The notes under the pieces: generated by a model
Database searches by the model: none
What the model saw: only the letters and a program-made list of their open reading frames with translations
What the model was told of the DNA's origin: nothing
In this document: in pieces, positions 43,438 to 53,375 of the stretch
Numbering within the stretch: the stretch's first letter is position 1
How the letters are laid out: every line of letters begins with the position of its first letter
Assembly (NCBI RefSeq): GCF_018885305.1
Contig: NZ_CP076544.1
Location: 1,302,001-1,366,000 of the forward strand
DNA: 64,000 bases
Direction: 5' to 3'
Source of the DNA: Curtobacterium sp. L6-1
Lineage (GTDB): Bacteria > Actinomycetota > Actinomycetes > Actinomycetales > Microbacteriaceae
Program-made: the position numbers and the translations under genes

Positions 43438-44001
43438 ATGCGCCGTTCCCCCGCCGTCGTCGCCGCGGTGCTCGTCACCCTGCTCGGCACCGTCCTGACC
43501 GGCTGCTCGACCCCCGGCGCGGACACGAGCAGCACGACGCCGCCGTGGCCGCGCCCGACCGACCTGCAGCACCGTGCCGACGAGGCCGGGCTCGAGAACG
43601 TCTGGGGCCAGCGCCTGGCGGAGCACGTGCACACCCACCTGACCATCACGGACGGCGACACCCCTGTCGTGGTGCCGGGCGACGTCGGGCACTCCGCGAG
43701 CGAGCGCTTCGCCGCACAGCTGCACACGCACGACACCTCGGGCATCTTGCACGTCGAGTCGCCGACGCGCGAGCGGTTCACCCTCGGGCAGTTCTTCGAC
43801 GAGTGGGGCGTCTCCCTCGGTCCGGCGCACGTCGGCGGCCTCCGGGGCGAACTGACCGTGTGGGTCGACGGGAAGCGCTCCCTGGGCAACCCGCGGTCGA
43901 TCGAGCTGACGAACCGCCGTCAGATCGACCTGGCCGTCACGACGATCGGTGAGGTGCCGCACCGCCCGGCGGCGTTCGACTGGCCGCCGCAGTACCGCTG
44001 A
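43438..44001 (+). CDS. Hypothetical lipoprotein, His-rich core
   Basis: A 187-residue lipoprotein: signal peptide with lipobox LTGC (Cys at about 22). The mature domain has EHVHTHLTITDGDTPVV near 60 and AAQLHTHDTSGILHVES near 92, with paired His-Thr-His motifs that could bind a metal, then RFTLGQFFDEWGVSLG. Similar proteins are annotated only as hypothetical in actinobacteria, some next to copper or DSBA-type genes. No metal gene is adjacent here. Confidence 0.78.
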   Translation: MRRSPAVVAAVLVTLLGTVLTGCSTPGADTSSTTPPWPRPTDLQHRADEAGLENVWGQRLAEHVHTHLTITDGDTPVVVPGDVGHSASERFAAQLHTHDTSGILHVESPTRERFTLGQFFDEWGVSLGPAHVGGLRGELTVWVDGKRSLGNPRSIELTNRRQIDLAVTTIGEVPHRPAAFDWPPQYR

Positions 44002-44109
44002 GACCGCCGGGCGCTCGCGGACGGGGCACCGTCCCTCGACCGCTCGCAGGCTCGGTCTGGGATGCTGTCCTGCAGGGGTCGCACGCTGGGGACAGGGGAT
44101 GATGCAGCC

Positions 44110-45069
44110 ATGACGCAACCGTCGGGAGCACCGGAGCAGGACGGGCCGCCGACCGGCGCACGGCGCTGGTGGATCGTCGGGTCCGGCGCGCTGGCCGTCG
44201 TGGTCGCCGCCGCGACCGTCGGTTGGTCGCTGCACCGGTCCGGCCAGGAGGCCCGCCCCACCCCCGTCGCGGCCGTCACCTCCGCCCCGCCCACGCCCAC
44301 CCCCTCGCGGACGCCGTTGCCGGACGTCCCGGACCGCCCCTCGGACGAGGCCCTCGCCGCGCTCCCCCTCGCGTTCCACGACGCCGTCATCGGCGGTCTC
44401 CTCGACGGCACCCAGGTCGACGCCCGGAACGCCTGGACGACGGCGACCCCCAAGGTGCCCCTGGTGCCGCTCTACGCCGCTCCCGACGCCGACGCCGACC
44501 CGGTCGCGACCCTGTCGTCGTCGGTGTCCACGCTGAACACCCCGACCGTGACCGCCGTCTGGGACCGGTCCCCGGGACGGGACGGCGGCATGGTGCTCGT
44601 GTCGACGCCGTCCCGGAACCGGACGCCCGGCGACGGCGACGGGGCCACCGCGCCGAGTGCCACGTTCGCGTGGGCCCGCGCCGCGGACTTCACGCTGACG
44701 GGTGTCGACCGGGTCGTCCGGATCGACAACGCGGACTCGACGATCGCGATCGTCCGTCGTGACGGGTCGACCGAGACGAGCGAGACCGCGCGGCTCGGCA
44801 CCCCGCAGGACCCGACGCCCGTGGACACGAAGACGTACATGGAGGCGAACTACGTCGACCCGCAGGTGACGTACACGCAGGGCCACCCGATCTCCCTGAC
44901 CGGGGCGCACTCGGCCACGCTCGCCGGGTACGGCGGGAACGCGGCCCTCACCGCCCTGCACTACTACCCGGACCCGACGGGTTCCTCGCACGGCTGCGTG
45001 CGGATCTCGGCGGAGATGACCCAGGCCCTCGCACGACTGCCGATCGGGACGCCGATCGAGTTCAGCTGA
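44110..45069 (+). CDS. L,D-transpeptidase (YkuD domain), membrane-anchored
   Basis: A 319-residue peptidoglycan cross-linking enzyme. A single N-terminal membrane helix (about residues 20-38) is followed by a Pro/Thr-rich stalk. The C-terminal YkuD domain has the catalytic SHGCVRIS with His294 and Cys296, and ALHYYPDPTGSSHG just before. It forms 3-3 cross-links outside the membrane. Its last codons overlap the convergent hydrolase gene by 8 nt. Confidence 0.88.
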   Translation: MTQPSGAPEQDGPPTGARRWWIVGSGALAVVVAAATVGWSLHRSGQEARPTPVAAVTSAPPTPTPSRTPLPDVPDRPSDEALAALPLAFHDAVIGGLLDGTQVDARNAWTTATPKVPLVPLYAAPDADADPVATLSSSVSTLNTPTVTAVWDRSPGRDGGMVLVSTPSRNRTPGDGDGATAPSATFAWARAADFTLTGVDRVVRIDNADSTIAIVRRDGSTETSETARLGTPQDPTPVDTKTYMEANYVDPQVTYTQGHPISLTGAHSATLAGYGGNAALTALHYYPDPTGSSHGCVRISAEMTQALARLPIGTPIEFS

Positions 45070-45991
45070 AGAGCTCCTGCACCACCGCGTCCGGACGTTC
45101 GACGTGGGCGAAGTGCCCGCAGGCCTCGAGCAGCACGGTCCGCACGTCCGGCAGTGTGCTGCGCAGTGCGTCCAGGTCCTCGACCCGCGCGAACACGTCC
45201 TGTCGTCCCGCGATCGCGACGACCGGACACGTGACGGCCGCCCAGCGACGGGTGTCGTAGCGGGCGGCCGACCGGGCGGCCCCGAGGAACCCGGCGGGCC
45301 GGAACTCGTCGACGAAGGCGTCCAGGACACTGCGGTCCAGCCGACGGACGGCGGCGAAGACCGGCGCGGCGAGCAGTGGGAGCACCCCGGTGCCCGCCGC
45401 ACCTCGGAGGAGGCCGTGTGCAGCACCCCGCGTGACCGCGATCCCGGCCCGGAGCAGGGTGAACGCGGGCAGCGTCCGCAGCGCACGCACCGGGTGGCGG
45501 GCAGCGTCGGTCGTCGCCACGGTGGTGCCGGACACGAGCCCGAGCGACCGCACCCGCGCCGGGTCGGTCACGGCCAGGTGCAGGCCGACGAAGGCACCCA
45601 TCGAGTGCCCGACCACGTCGACCGGTCCGGTGCCGAGGGCCTCGAGCACCTCACCGAGCACCGCGGCCGACCCGTCGACGTCGAGCGGCCGTGCCGGTGC
45701 CGGTGAGGAGCCCCACCCGGGCAGATCCACGAGCACCAGACCTCGACCGGGGAGACCCGCCGCCGCGGTGAGGACGGGCGTCCACGTCGTCCACGACCCG
45801 GCGACGCCGTGCAGGAACAGCACGGGACGCACGCCGGGACGGTGCCGCACGACGGTCGGGCCGGCGCTCGTCGTGACGGTCACCGTCGTGAGGCCCCAGC
45901 GCGCCGGGTCGTCGACCACGGGGTGGGGCGCGTAGCGCCCTCGCTCCGACGCCGGGCCCTGCGGGGCCGCGCCGGTCTCGGTGACGGTCAC
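45062..45991 (-). CDS. Alpha/beta hydrolase
   Basis: A 309-residue alpha/beta-hydrolase. The oxyanion segment is LFLHGVAGSWTTW near residue 58, the nucleophile elbow VGHSMGAFVGLHL near 124 with Ser as nucleophile, the late Asp in AIAGRQDVFARVEDL near 258, and catalytic His in EACGHFAHVERPD near 290. The GTG at 45991 was preferred because GGAGG lies 4-5 nt upstream. Substrate unknown. Confidence 0.88.
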   Translation of the reverse strand: MTVTETGAAPQGPASERGRYAPHPVVDDPARWGLTTVTVTTSAGPTVVRHRPGVRPVLFLHGVAGSWTTWTPVLTAAAGLPGRGLVLVDLPGWGSSPAPARPLDVDGSAAVLGEVLEALGTGPVDVVGHSMGAFVGLHLAVTDPARVRSLGLVSGTTVATTDAARHPVRALRTLPAFTLLRAGIAVTRGAAHGLLRGAAGTGVLPLLAAPVFAAVRRLDRSVLDAFVDEFRPAGFLGAARSAARYDTRRWAAVTCPVVAIAGRQDVFARVEDLDALRSTLPDVRTVLLEACGHFAHVERPDAVVQELFS

Positions 45992-46145
45992 CGTGCCTCC
46001 AGTCCGGTGCGTCGACCGCACCCCCGAGGGTTCGGAGCGGACGTCGGGACGGAGTGCCCGGTGGGTCACAGCGTGCCGGGAGGCGCGGGGCGGCGTGCGC
46101 GGACGGCCAGCCTGCGCGGACGCGAGAGCGGTCGGCAGGTCTCGG

Positions 46146-46634
46146 TCAGCCGACGGGGACGGGTGCGGTGCAGGAGGCGAGGCGGTCGAGGGCCGCGCGG
46201 TACTCGGTGACGTCGCGGGCGACGCCGGGCTCGCTGATGATCGAGGCCTTGATCCGGCCCTGCACGTCGATCACGAAGGTCGCCCGGGTGGCGAAGCCCT
46301 TCTTCTCGAGGAAGACGCCGTACTCCTTCGACACCGCTCCGTGCGGCCAGAAGTCGGCGAGGAGCTCGAAGTCGTAACCGTTGGTCTGGGCGAACGAGCG
46401 GAGCGTGGCCTTGGAGTCGACCGAGATGCCGATGAGCTCGATGCGCTGGTCCTGGAACATCGCGATGTTGTCCTGGAGCGTGCAGAGCTCGTCCGTGCAG
46501 GTGGACGAGAACGCGAGGGGGAAGAAGACGAGGGCGACCGGGCGTCGGCCGCGGTGGTCGCTGAGTCGGACGTGCTCACCGAACTGGTTCGGGAGCTCGA
46601 AGTCCGGCGCGAGTGAGCCGATCTCCAGTGCCAT
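46146..46634 (-). CDS. Peroxiredoxin (AhpE-like)
   Basis: A 162-residue thioredoxin-fold peroxidase reducing hydroperoxides and peroxynitrite. Peroxidatic Cys46 lies in [16 protein letters not shown], with a second Cys at 51; AhpE enzymes are 1-Cys or atypical. [13 protein letters not shown] is the AhpE-type active-site segment. The ATG at 46634 follows GGGGAGAGAAGC. Divergent from aceE. Confidence 0.92.
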   Translation of the reverse strand: MALEIGSLAPDFELPNQFGEHVRLSDHRGRRPVALVFFPLAFSSTCTDELCTLQDNIAMFQDQRIELIGISVDSKATLRSFAQTNGYDFELLADFWPHGAVSKEYGVFLEKKGFATRATFVIDVQGRIKASIISEPGVARDVTEYRAALDRLASCTAPVPVG

Positions 46635-46790
46635 CGGTGGTGCTTCTCTCCCCGGGCGTTGGGTGTGCCCGTCGGTTCCACACGTCCGCAGGTCGCGCGA
46701 CGCACGATCGGCCATGCTACGCCGACGCCACGCGAACGCAAGTGCCGTCCACGCCACGTCGTCATCAGCATCGGCGTCGGTGCGGGGGCC

Positions 46791-46796
46791 TAGAGT
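46791..46796 (+). promoter_or_regulatory. Candidate -10 box of aceE
   Basis: TAGAGT 80 nt upstream of the aceE start; no strong -35. Confidence 0.4.
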
Positions 46797-46876
46797 GGAC
46801 GCGGCCCGTCCCCGGTCGCGACCCGACCACCGACGGCTCGACATGTCCACCACCACGAGAACGAACGAGGTCAACG

Positions 46877-49621
46877 GTGACGGTGAACGACCAGGACCCG
46901 CGCAGCACCGCAGGGCAGGACCAGGACCCCGAGGAGACCGCCGAGTGGCGTGAGTCCCTCGACGGCCTCGTCGCGACGCACGGCCACCAGCGGGCCCGCG
47001 AGATCATGCAGAGCCTGCTGAAGCGCTCGAACGAGCTGCACCTCGGTGTGCCGATGGTCCCGACGACCGACTACGTGAACACCATCGCGCCCGAGGACGA
47101 GCCCGAGTTCCCCGGGGACGAAGAGCTCGAGCGTCGCTACCGCCGGTGGATCCGTTGGAACGCGGCCATCACGGTGCACCGCGCGCAGCGCCCCGGCATC
47201 GCCGTCGGCGGCCACATCTCGACCTACGCGTCGAGCGCCGCCATGTACGAGGTCGGCTACAACCACTTCTTCCGCGCGCAGGACCACCCGTCCGGCGGCG
47301 ACCAGGTGTTCTTCCAGGGCCACGCCTCCCCCGGCATGTACGCCCGCGCCTACATGGAAGGGCGCCTCAGCGAGGACCAGCTCGACGGCTTCCGCCAGGA
47401 GCAGTCCCACGCCGGCGGCGGACTGTCGTCCTACCCGCACCCGCGCCTCATGCCGCACTTCTGGCAGTTCCCGACCGTGTCGATGGGCATCGGCCCGATC
47501 AACGCGATCTACCAGGCGCAGCAGGCCAAGTACCTGTCCAACCGTGGGATCAAGGACGCCGCCGACCAGCAGGTCTGGGCGTTCCTCGGCGACGGCGAGA
47601 TGGACGAGGTCGAGTCCCGCGGGCAGCTCCAGGTCGCGGCGAACGACGGCCTCGACAACCTGAACTTCGTCATCAACTGCAACCTGCAGCGGCTCGACGG
47701 CCCGGTGCGCGGCAACGGCAAGATCATCCAGGAGCTCGAAGCGTTCTTCCGCGGTGCGGGCTGGAACGTCATCAAGGTCGTCTGGGGCCGCGAGTGGGAC
47801 GACCTGCTCAAGCGGGACACCGACGGCGCGCTCCTCAACCTGATGAACGCCACGCCGGACGGCGACTACCAGACGTACAAGGCCGAGAACGGTGCCTACG
47901 TCCGCGAGAACTTCTTCGGGCGCGACCCGAAGGCGCTCGAGCTGGTCAAGGACTACTCGGACGACCAGATCTGGAACCTCAAGCGCGGCGGGCACGACTA
48001 CCGCAAGGTCTACGCGGCCTTCAAGGCGGCGACCGAGCACAAGGGCCAGCCGACCGTCATCCTGGCGAAGACCGTCAAGGGCTACGGCCTCGGCCCGAGC
48101 TTCGAGGGCCGCAACGCGACCCACCAGATGAAGAAGCTGACGCTCGACAACCTCAAGCAGTTCCGTGACGAGATGCGCATCCCGATCACCGACGCGCAGC
48201 TCGACGAGAACCCCTACACGCCGCCGTACTACCACCCGGGCAACGACGACGAGGCGATCCAGTACATGCACGAGCGTCGCCGTGAACTCGGCGGCTACGT
48301 GCCGGAGCGTCGCACGAAGTACACGCAGGTGAACCTGCCCGACGAGTCGAAGTACCAGATCGTGAAGAAGGGCTCCGGCAAGCAGGAGGTCGCCACGACG
48401 ATGGCGTTCGCCCGCCTGCTCAAGGACCTGCTCCGCGCGCCGGACTTCGGCAACCGCGTCGTCCCGATCATCCCGGACGAAGCGCGCACGTTCGGCATGG
48501 ACGCCTACTTCCCGACGGCGAAGATCTACAACCCGAACGGCCAGCACTACACGTCGGTCGACCGCGAGCTCCTCCTGGCGTACAAGGAGAGCCCGCAGGG
48601 CCAGATCATCCACGTGGGCATCAACGAGGCCGGGGCACTGGCCGCGTTCACCGCCGTCGGCACCTCGTACTCGACGCAGGGCGAGCCGCTCATCCCGGTC
48701 TACGTCTTCTACTCGCAGTTCGGGTTCCAGCGCACCGGTGACGCCATCTGGGCCGCCGGTGACCAGATGACCCGTGGCTTCATGATCGGCGCCACGGCCG
48801 GTCGCACCACCCTGACCGGTGAGGGCCTGCAGCACGCCGACGGCCACTCCCCGCTCCTGGCGGCGACGAACCCCGCGGTCGTCTCGTACGACCCCGCCTA
48901 CGGGTACGAGATCGGGCACATCGTCCGGTCCGGCCTCGAGCGGATGTACGGCACGAACGAGGACGGCACGCCCGCCCACCAGGACCCGAACGTCATGTAC
49001 TACCTGACGGTCTACAACGAGCCGCTCGTGCAGCCGGCCGAGCCCGAGGGCGTCGACGTCGAGGGCATCGTCAAGGGCATGTACCTGCTCAAGCGCAGCG
49101 AGCACGACGGCCCGAAGGCCCAGCTGCTCGCGTCCGGTGTCGCCGTGCCGTGGATCCTCGAGGCGCAGCAGCTCCTCGCCGAGGACTGGGGCGTGTCGGC
49201 GGACGTCTGGAGCGTCACGAGCTGGGGCGAGCTCACCCGTGACGGTCTCGCCGCGGAGCAGCACGCGTTCCTCAACCCGAACGAGGAGCCCCGCACCCCG
49301 TTCGTCACCGAGCGCCTGCTCGGCACCGAAGGACCCGTCGTGGCGGTGAGCGACTTCATGCACGCCGTGCAGGAGCAGATCCGTCCGTTCGTCCCCTCCG
49401 ACTACGCCACGCTCGGCGCCGACGGCTTCGGCTTCTCGGACACCCGTCCGGCAGCACGCCGCTTCTTCCACATCGACGGCCCCTCGGTCGTCGTGCGGAC
49501 GCTGCAGCAGCTGGTCCGCCAGGGCAAGCTCGACGCCTCGGTCCTGCAGCAGGCGATCGACAAGTACCGTCTGCACGACGTGACCGCCGGCACGACCGGC
49601 AGCGCGGGCGGCGAGAGCTGA
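46877..49621 (+). CDS. aceE: Pyruvate dehydrogenase E1 component, homodimeric
   Basis: Thiamine-diphosphate-dependent decarboxylation of pyruvate and reductive acetylation of the E2 lipoyl group. The 914-residue length matches AceE. The ThDP/Mg motif is [17 protein letters not shown] from residue 238, ending in [29 protein letters not shown] near 110 and [14 protein letters not shown] near 580 are further signatures. GTG at 46877 is preceded by GAGG; a second in-frame GTG is at 46883. The PucR regulator gene starts 7 nt later, linking acetyl-CoA production to fatty acid synthesis. Confidence 0.97.
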   Translation: MTVNDQDPRSTAGQDQDPEETAEWRESLDGLVATHGHQRAREIMQSLLKRSNELHLGVPMVPTTDYVNTIAPEDEPEFPGDEELERRYRRWIRWNAAITVHRAQRPGIAVGGHISTYASSAAMYEVGYNHFFRAQDHPSGGDQVFFQGHASPGMYARAYMEGRLSEDQLDGFRQEQSHAGGGLSSYPHPRLMPHFWQFPTVSMGIGPINAIYQAQQAKYLSNRGIKDAADQQVWAFLGDGEMDEVESRGQLQVAANDGLDNLNFVINCNLQRLDGPVRGNGKIIQELEAFFRGAGWNVIKVVWGREWDDLLKRDTDGALLNLMNATPDGDYQTYKAENGAYVRENFFGRDPKALELVKDYSDDQIWNLKRGGHDYRKVYAAFKAATEHKGQPTVILAKTVKGYGLGPSFEGRNATHQMKKLTLDNLKQFRDEMRIPITDAQLDENPYTPPYYHPGNDDEAIQYMHERRRELGGYVPERRTKYTQVNLPDESKYQIVKKGSGKQEVATTMAFARLLKDLLRAPDFGNRVVPIIPDEARTFGMDAYFPTAKIYNPNGQHYTSVDRELLLAYKESPQGQIIHVGINEAGALAAFTAVGTSYSTQGEPLIPVYVFYSQFGFQRTGDAIWAAGDQMTRGFMIGATAGRTTLTGEGLQHADGHSPLLAATNPAVVSYDPAYGYEIGHIVRSGLERMYGTNEDGTPAHQDPNVMYYLTVYNEPLVQPAEPEGVDVEGIVKGMYLLKRSEHDGPKAQLLASGVAVPWILEAQQLLAEDWGVSADVWSVTSWGELTRDGLAAEQHAFLNPNEEPRTPFVTERLLGTEGPVVAVSDFMHAVQEQIRPFVPSDYATLGADGFGFSDTRPAARRFFHIDGPSVVVRTLQQLVRQGKLDASVLQQAIDKYRLHDVTAGTTGSAGGES

Positions 49622-49628
49622 TCTCCTC

Positions 49629-50852
49629 GTGACGACCGTCCGACCTGACGCCGCGGGCCGGGAGCGCGAGCGGGAACGCACGCTCTCCTGGCTCCGGCAG
49701 GTCTCCGGGGAACTCTCGACCGCCACCGTCAAGCGGCTCGAGGACACCCTCCCCTGGTACAGCGAGATGCCGCCGGGCCGGCGCTCGGCCGTCGGCATGG
49801 TCGCCCAGGCGGGCATCTCGTCGTTCGTGTCGTGGTTCGACGGCACGCTCTCGACGCCGTGGATCGCGGCTGCCGACGTGTTCGGCTCCGCGCCGCGGGA
49901 GCTCCTGCGCTCGGTGAGCCTGCAGCAGACGCTGCAGCTGATCCGGGTCGTGGTGACCGTGGTCGAGGAGCGCGCGAAGGACGACGCGATGCTGCAGGAG
50001 GCGATCCTCGTCTACTCGCGGGACATCGCGTTCGCCGCCGCCGACGTCTACGCCCGTGCGGCCGAGGCCCGCGGGCTCTGGGACGCCCGGCTCGAGGCGC
50101 TCGTGGTCGACTCGATCCTGTCCGGCGAGTACGACGACGAGTTGCCCTCGCGGATCGCGGCCCTCGGCTGGCACGGTCACGGCGAGGTCGCGGTGCTCGT
50201 GGGCACGGCGCCGAAGCAGCTCGAGGTCGACCAGGTCCGGCGGACGGCGCGGCACCAGGACGCCGACGTGCTCATCGGCGTGCAGGGCTCCCGCCTGGTC
50301 GTCGTGATCGGGCGGGCCACCCCACGGGACGACGTGCCCGAGGGCGAGGAGCCCGTGTCGTTCATGTCGATCGCGCAGGCGCTCGAACCGCTGTTCGGTG
50401 AGGGCCACCTGGTGCTCGGCAACGAAGTCCCGGGGGTCGTCGACGCGTCGACCAGCGCGAAGGCAGCCCTGGCCGGGTTCGCCGTGGCCCGGGCCTGGCG
50501 CGGTGCACCCCGTCCGGCACTGGCCGACGACCTGCTGCCCGAACGGGCACTGGCCGGCGACCCGCTCGCCCGGTCCGCTCTCGTGCAGCGCATCTACACG
50601 CCACTGAAGGACCAGTCGACCGAGCTGCTGCAGACGCTGTGGTGCTACCTCGACACCGGTCGTTCGCTCGAGGCGACGGCGCGCGAGCTGTTCGTGCACC
50701 CGAACACCGTCCGGTACCGGCTGCGCCGCGTCGCGGACATCATCGGGTGGGACGCCACGCACGCCCGTGACGCCCTCATCGTGCAGTCGGCGCTCATCCT
50801 CGGGGCGATGTCCGAGTCCGCCTCGACCCGCCGCCGACCGCCGCGTCGCTGA
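49629..50852 (+). CDS. fasR: PucR/CdaR-family regulator, FasR-like
   Basis: A 407-residue regulator with a GGDEF-like middle region and a C-terminal PucR HTH: LEATARELFVHPNTVRYRLR near residue 350. In Streptomyces, an orthologous-position regulator (FasR) sits before fabD-fabH-acpP-fabF and activates it; the same order is seen here, so FasR function is inferred from synteny and domain. Probably binds the dyad at 50894-50927. The preceding aceE is 7 nt away. Confidence 0.85.
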   Translation: MTTVRPDAAGRERERERTLSWLRQVSGELSTATVKRLEDTLPWYSEMPPGRRSAVGMVAQAGISSFVSWFDGTLSTPWIAAADVFGSAPRELLRSVSLQQTLQLIRVVVTVVEERAKDDAMLQEAILVYSRDIAFAAADVYARAAEARGLWDARLEALVVDSILSGEYDDELPSRIAALGWHGHGEVAVLVGTAPKQLEVDQVRRTARHQDADVLIGVQGSRLVVVIGRATPRDDVPEGEEPVSFMSIAQALEPLFGEGHLVLGNEVPGVVDASTSAKAALAGFAVARAWRGAPRPALADDLLPERALAGDPLARSALVQRIYTPLKDQSTELLQTLWCYLDTGRSLEATARELFVHPNTVRYRLRRVADIIGWDATHARDALIVQSALILGAMSESASTRRRPPRR

Positions 50853-50893
50853 CCTTCATGGCGACCGGTCTGTAGGAAGTCGACGATGTCCGG

Positions 50894-50927
50894 TCCGAAT
50901 CCGTGTGGGATGTCCACACGGGTCGGA
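50894..50927. promoter_or_regulatory. Large dyad upstream of fabD, candidate FasR operator
   Basis: CCGTGTGG (50901-50908) and CCACACGG (50914-50921) around a 5-nt centre, extended by TCCGA/TCGGA: a 34-bp near-symmetric site between the regulator and fabD. Confidence 0.6.
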
Positions 50928-50953
50928 TCGGAGCGGACGACGAGGATTGACCG

Positions 50954-51898
50954 GTGATCGTCGTCGTCGCGCCCGGACAGGGCTCCCAGACCCCCGGCTT
51001 CCTCGCCCCCTGGCTCGAGGACGCCGCCGTGCGTGAACGTGTCGGACAGTGGTCCGAAGCCATCGGCGTGGACCTCGCCGAGCACGGCACGAACTCGGAC
51101 GCCGACACCATCAAGGACACCGCGCTCGCGCAGCCGCTCATCGTGGCCGCCGGACTCGTCACCGCGGACGCCCTGCTCGCCGAGGGTCGCCGTGCCCTCG
51201 TCGGCGGCGTCGCGGGCCACTCCGTGGGCGAGTTCACCGCCGCCGCGGTGGCCGGCGTCCTCACCCCGACCGACGCCGTGGCGCTGGTCGCCGAGCGCGG
51301 CCGTGCCATGGCCGACGCCGCCGCCCTCGAGCCGACCTCGATGGCCGCGGTGCTCGGTGGCGACGCCGACGAGCTGGCCGCCACGCTCGAGTCGCTCGGC
51401 CTCACCGCCGCGAACCACAACGGTGGCGGCCAGACCGTCGTCGCCGGCCCCGTCGACGCGATCGCCCGGCTCGCCGAGCAGCCGCCCGCGAAGGCCCGCA
51501 TCGTGCCGCTGGCCGTCGCCGGCGCCTTCCACACCCGCTTCATGGCGCCCGCCGTCGACCGGGTCGCCCCCGTCGCCGCCGCCACGGCCGTGCAGGACCC
51601 CACCCTGCCGCTCTGGACGAACGCCGACGGTTCCCGCGTCGACGACGGCCGGCACTTCGTCGACCTCATGGTCCGGCAGATCGCCAGCCCCGTGCACTGG
51701 GACGCCGTGATGACGTCCTTCCAGGAGGCCGGTGTCACCGGGATCATCGAGCTCGCGCCCGCGGGCGCCCTCGTCGGGCTCGCCAAGCGCGGACTGCGCG
51801 GCACCCCGACGGTCGCGATCAAGACACCCGACGACCTGCCCGCCGCGATCGCCCTGCTCCAGCAGGCCGACGACGAGACCACCGAGGCCGCACGATGA
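50954..51898 (+). CDS. fabD: Malonyl-CoA:ACP transacylase
   Basis: Loads malonyl groups onto ACP for type II fatty acid synthesis. The 314-residue product has GHSVGE with catalytic Ser90, GQGSQ in the oxyanion segment near residue 8, and AGAFHTRFM near 193 with the active-site His. GTG start. The stop overlaps the fabH ATG by 4 nt (ATGA). Confidence 0.96.
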   Translation: MIVVVAPGQGSQTPGFLAPWLEDAAVRERVGQWSEAIGVDLAEHGTNSDADTIKDTALAQPLIVAAGLVTADALLAEGRRALVGGVAGHSVGEFTAAAVAGVLTPTDAVALVAERGRAMADAAALEPTSMAAVLGGDADELAATLESLGLTAANHNGGGQTVVAGPVDAIARLAEQPPAKARIVPLAVAGAFHTRFMAPAVDRVAPVAAATAVQDPTLPLWTNADGSRVDDGRHFVDLMVRQIASPVHWDAVMTSFQEAGVTGIIELAPAGALVGLAKRGLRGTPTVAIKTPDDLPAAIALLQQADDETTEAAR

Positions 51899-52956
51899 CC
51901 GACGACCGCACCCCCGCCACCGACGCGCCGGACGCGGCCACGGGCCTCCAGGCCGGCGCCCGCCCGCTGCTGTCCCAGCGACGCGGCCACGAGTTCACCC
52001 GCATCCTCGCCTTCGGTGCCGCCCGCGGCGAGAACGTCGTGCCGAACGACGACCTGGTCGGTCCGATCGACTCGTCGGACGAGTGGATCCGTCAGCGCAC
52101 CGGCATCGTCACGCGCAAGCGTGCCGGGCGCGACGTCGAGGCCGTCGACCTCGCCGAGGCGGCCGCTCGCGAAGCGATCGAAAAGGCGGGCATCGTACCC
52201 GAGCAGATCGGTGTCGTCCTCGTCGCGACCGTCACGCACACGGTGGCGACGCCGTCGATGGCCTCGCTGCTCGCGGAGCGCATCGGCGCCACGCCCGCCG
52301 CCGCCTACGACATCAGCGCCGCCTGTGCCGGGTACGCGTACGGGATCGCCCAGGCGGACTCGTTCATCAAGTCCGGCATCGCCGAGCACGTCCTCGTGAT
52401 CGGGGCCGAGAAGCTCAGCGACGTCGTCGACCCGACCGACCGGTCGATCTCGTTCCTCCTCGGTGACGGAGCGGGCGCAGCCGTCGTCGGCCCGAGCGAC
52501 TTCGCCGGCATCGGGCCGAGCATCTGGGGGTCCGACGGCTCGAAGTGGGACGCGATCGGCATGACCGCGACCTACAACGAGTGGGAGGCCGGCGCACCCC
52601 GGCCGACCATGCGCCAGGCCGGCCAGACGGTCTTCCGCTGGGCGGTCTGGGAGATGGTCAAGGTCGCGCGCGAGGCACTCGAGGCCGCCGGCGTCCGCGC
52701 CGACCAGCTCGCCGCGTTCGTGCCGCACCAGGCGAACATCCGGATCATCGACGAGTTCGCGAAGCAGCTCGGCATCCCGGACACGGTCGCCATCGCCCGC
52801 GACATCACCACGACCGGCAACACCTCCGCGGCGAGCATCCCGCTCGCCACGCACCGCCTGCTCACCGAGCAGCCCGAGCTGTCCGGCGGTCTCGCACTGC
52901 AGATCGGGTTCGGCGCCGGACTCGTCTTCGGCGCGCAGGTCGTCGTCCTCCCCTAG
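51895..52956 (+). CDS. fabH: Beta-ketoacyl-ACP synthase III
   Basis: Starts fatty acid chains by condensing acyl-CoA with malonyl-ACP. The Cys-His-Asn triad is complete: Cys144 in SAACAGYAYG, His278 in VPHQANIRI and Asn309 in TTTGNTSAAS. In actinobacteria this enzyme usually prefers branched starters (family knowledge). The ~30 N-terminal residues are an extension over E. coli FabH. Confidence 0.96.
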   Translation: MTDDRTPATDAPDAATGLQAGARPLLSQRRGHEFTRILAFGAARGENVVPNDDLVGPIDSSDEWIRQRTGIVTRKRAGRDVEAVDLAEAAAREAIEKAGIVPEQIGVVLVATVTHTVATPSMASLLAERIGATPAAAYDISAACAGYAYGIAQADSFIKSGIAEHVLVIGAEKLSDVVDPTDRSISFLLGDGAGAAVVGPSDFAGIGPSIWGSDGSKWDAIGMTATYNEWEAGAPRPTMRQAGQTVFRWAVWEMVKVAREALEAAGVRADQLAAFVPHQANIRIIDEFAKQLGIPDTVAIARDITTTGNTSAASIPLATHRLLTEQPELSGGLALQIGFGAGLVFGAQVVVLP

Positions 52957-53039
52957 TCCCTCGCGCCTCCGGGCGCGGGCGGTGCCCGTGCCCTAGGCTG
53001 TCCCACGGTCAAACGACACCCCCCTCAAGGAGAACCCCC

Positions 53040-53288
53040 ATGGCCCTGTCCAACGAAGAAGTCCTCGCCGGCCTGGCCGAGCTGATCAACGACGAGACCG
53101 GCATCGCGACCGACACCGTCGCCGCCGACAAGTCGTTCACCGACGACCTCGACATCGACTCCATCTCGATGATGACCATCGTCGTGAACGCCGAAGAGAA
53201 GTTCGACGTCAAGATCCCCGACGAAGAGGTCAAGAACCTCAAGACCGTCGGCGACGCCGTCGACTTCATCGTCAAGGCCCAGGCCTGA
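53040..53288 (+). CDS. acpP: Acyl carrier protein
   Basis: An 82-residue, strongly acidic ACP. The phosphopantetheine site is Ser41 in DDLDIDSISMM, with IDS replacing the more usual DSL. GGAGAA lies 6 nt before the ATG. Third gene of the fab operon, 83 nt after fabH. Confidence 0.97.
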   Translation: MALSNEEVLAGLAELINDETGIATDTVAADKSFTDDLDIDSISMMTIVVNAEEKFDVKIPDEEVKNLKTVGDAVDFIVKAQA

Positions 53289-53375
53289 GTCGAGCTTCCT
53301 GAGCGCCGCGGGCCGCTGACCCTCGAGTCGTGGCCCGCGGCGCTCGTCTTGTCCCTCGCAGAAAGAACGTCGTTC

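Noticed and set aside
46842..46953. Short upstream ORF ([10 protein letters not shown]) overlapping the aceE start
   Set aside because: No ribosome-binding site and out of frame with aceE; no evidence of translation beyond an ATG.
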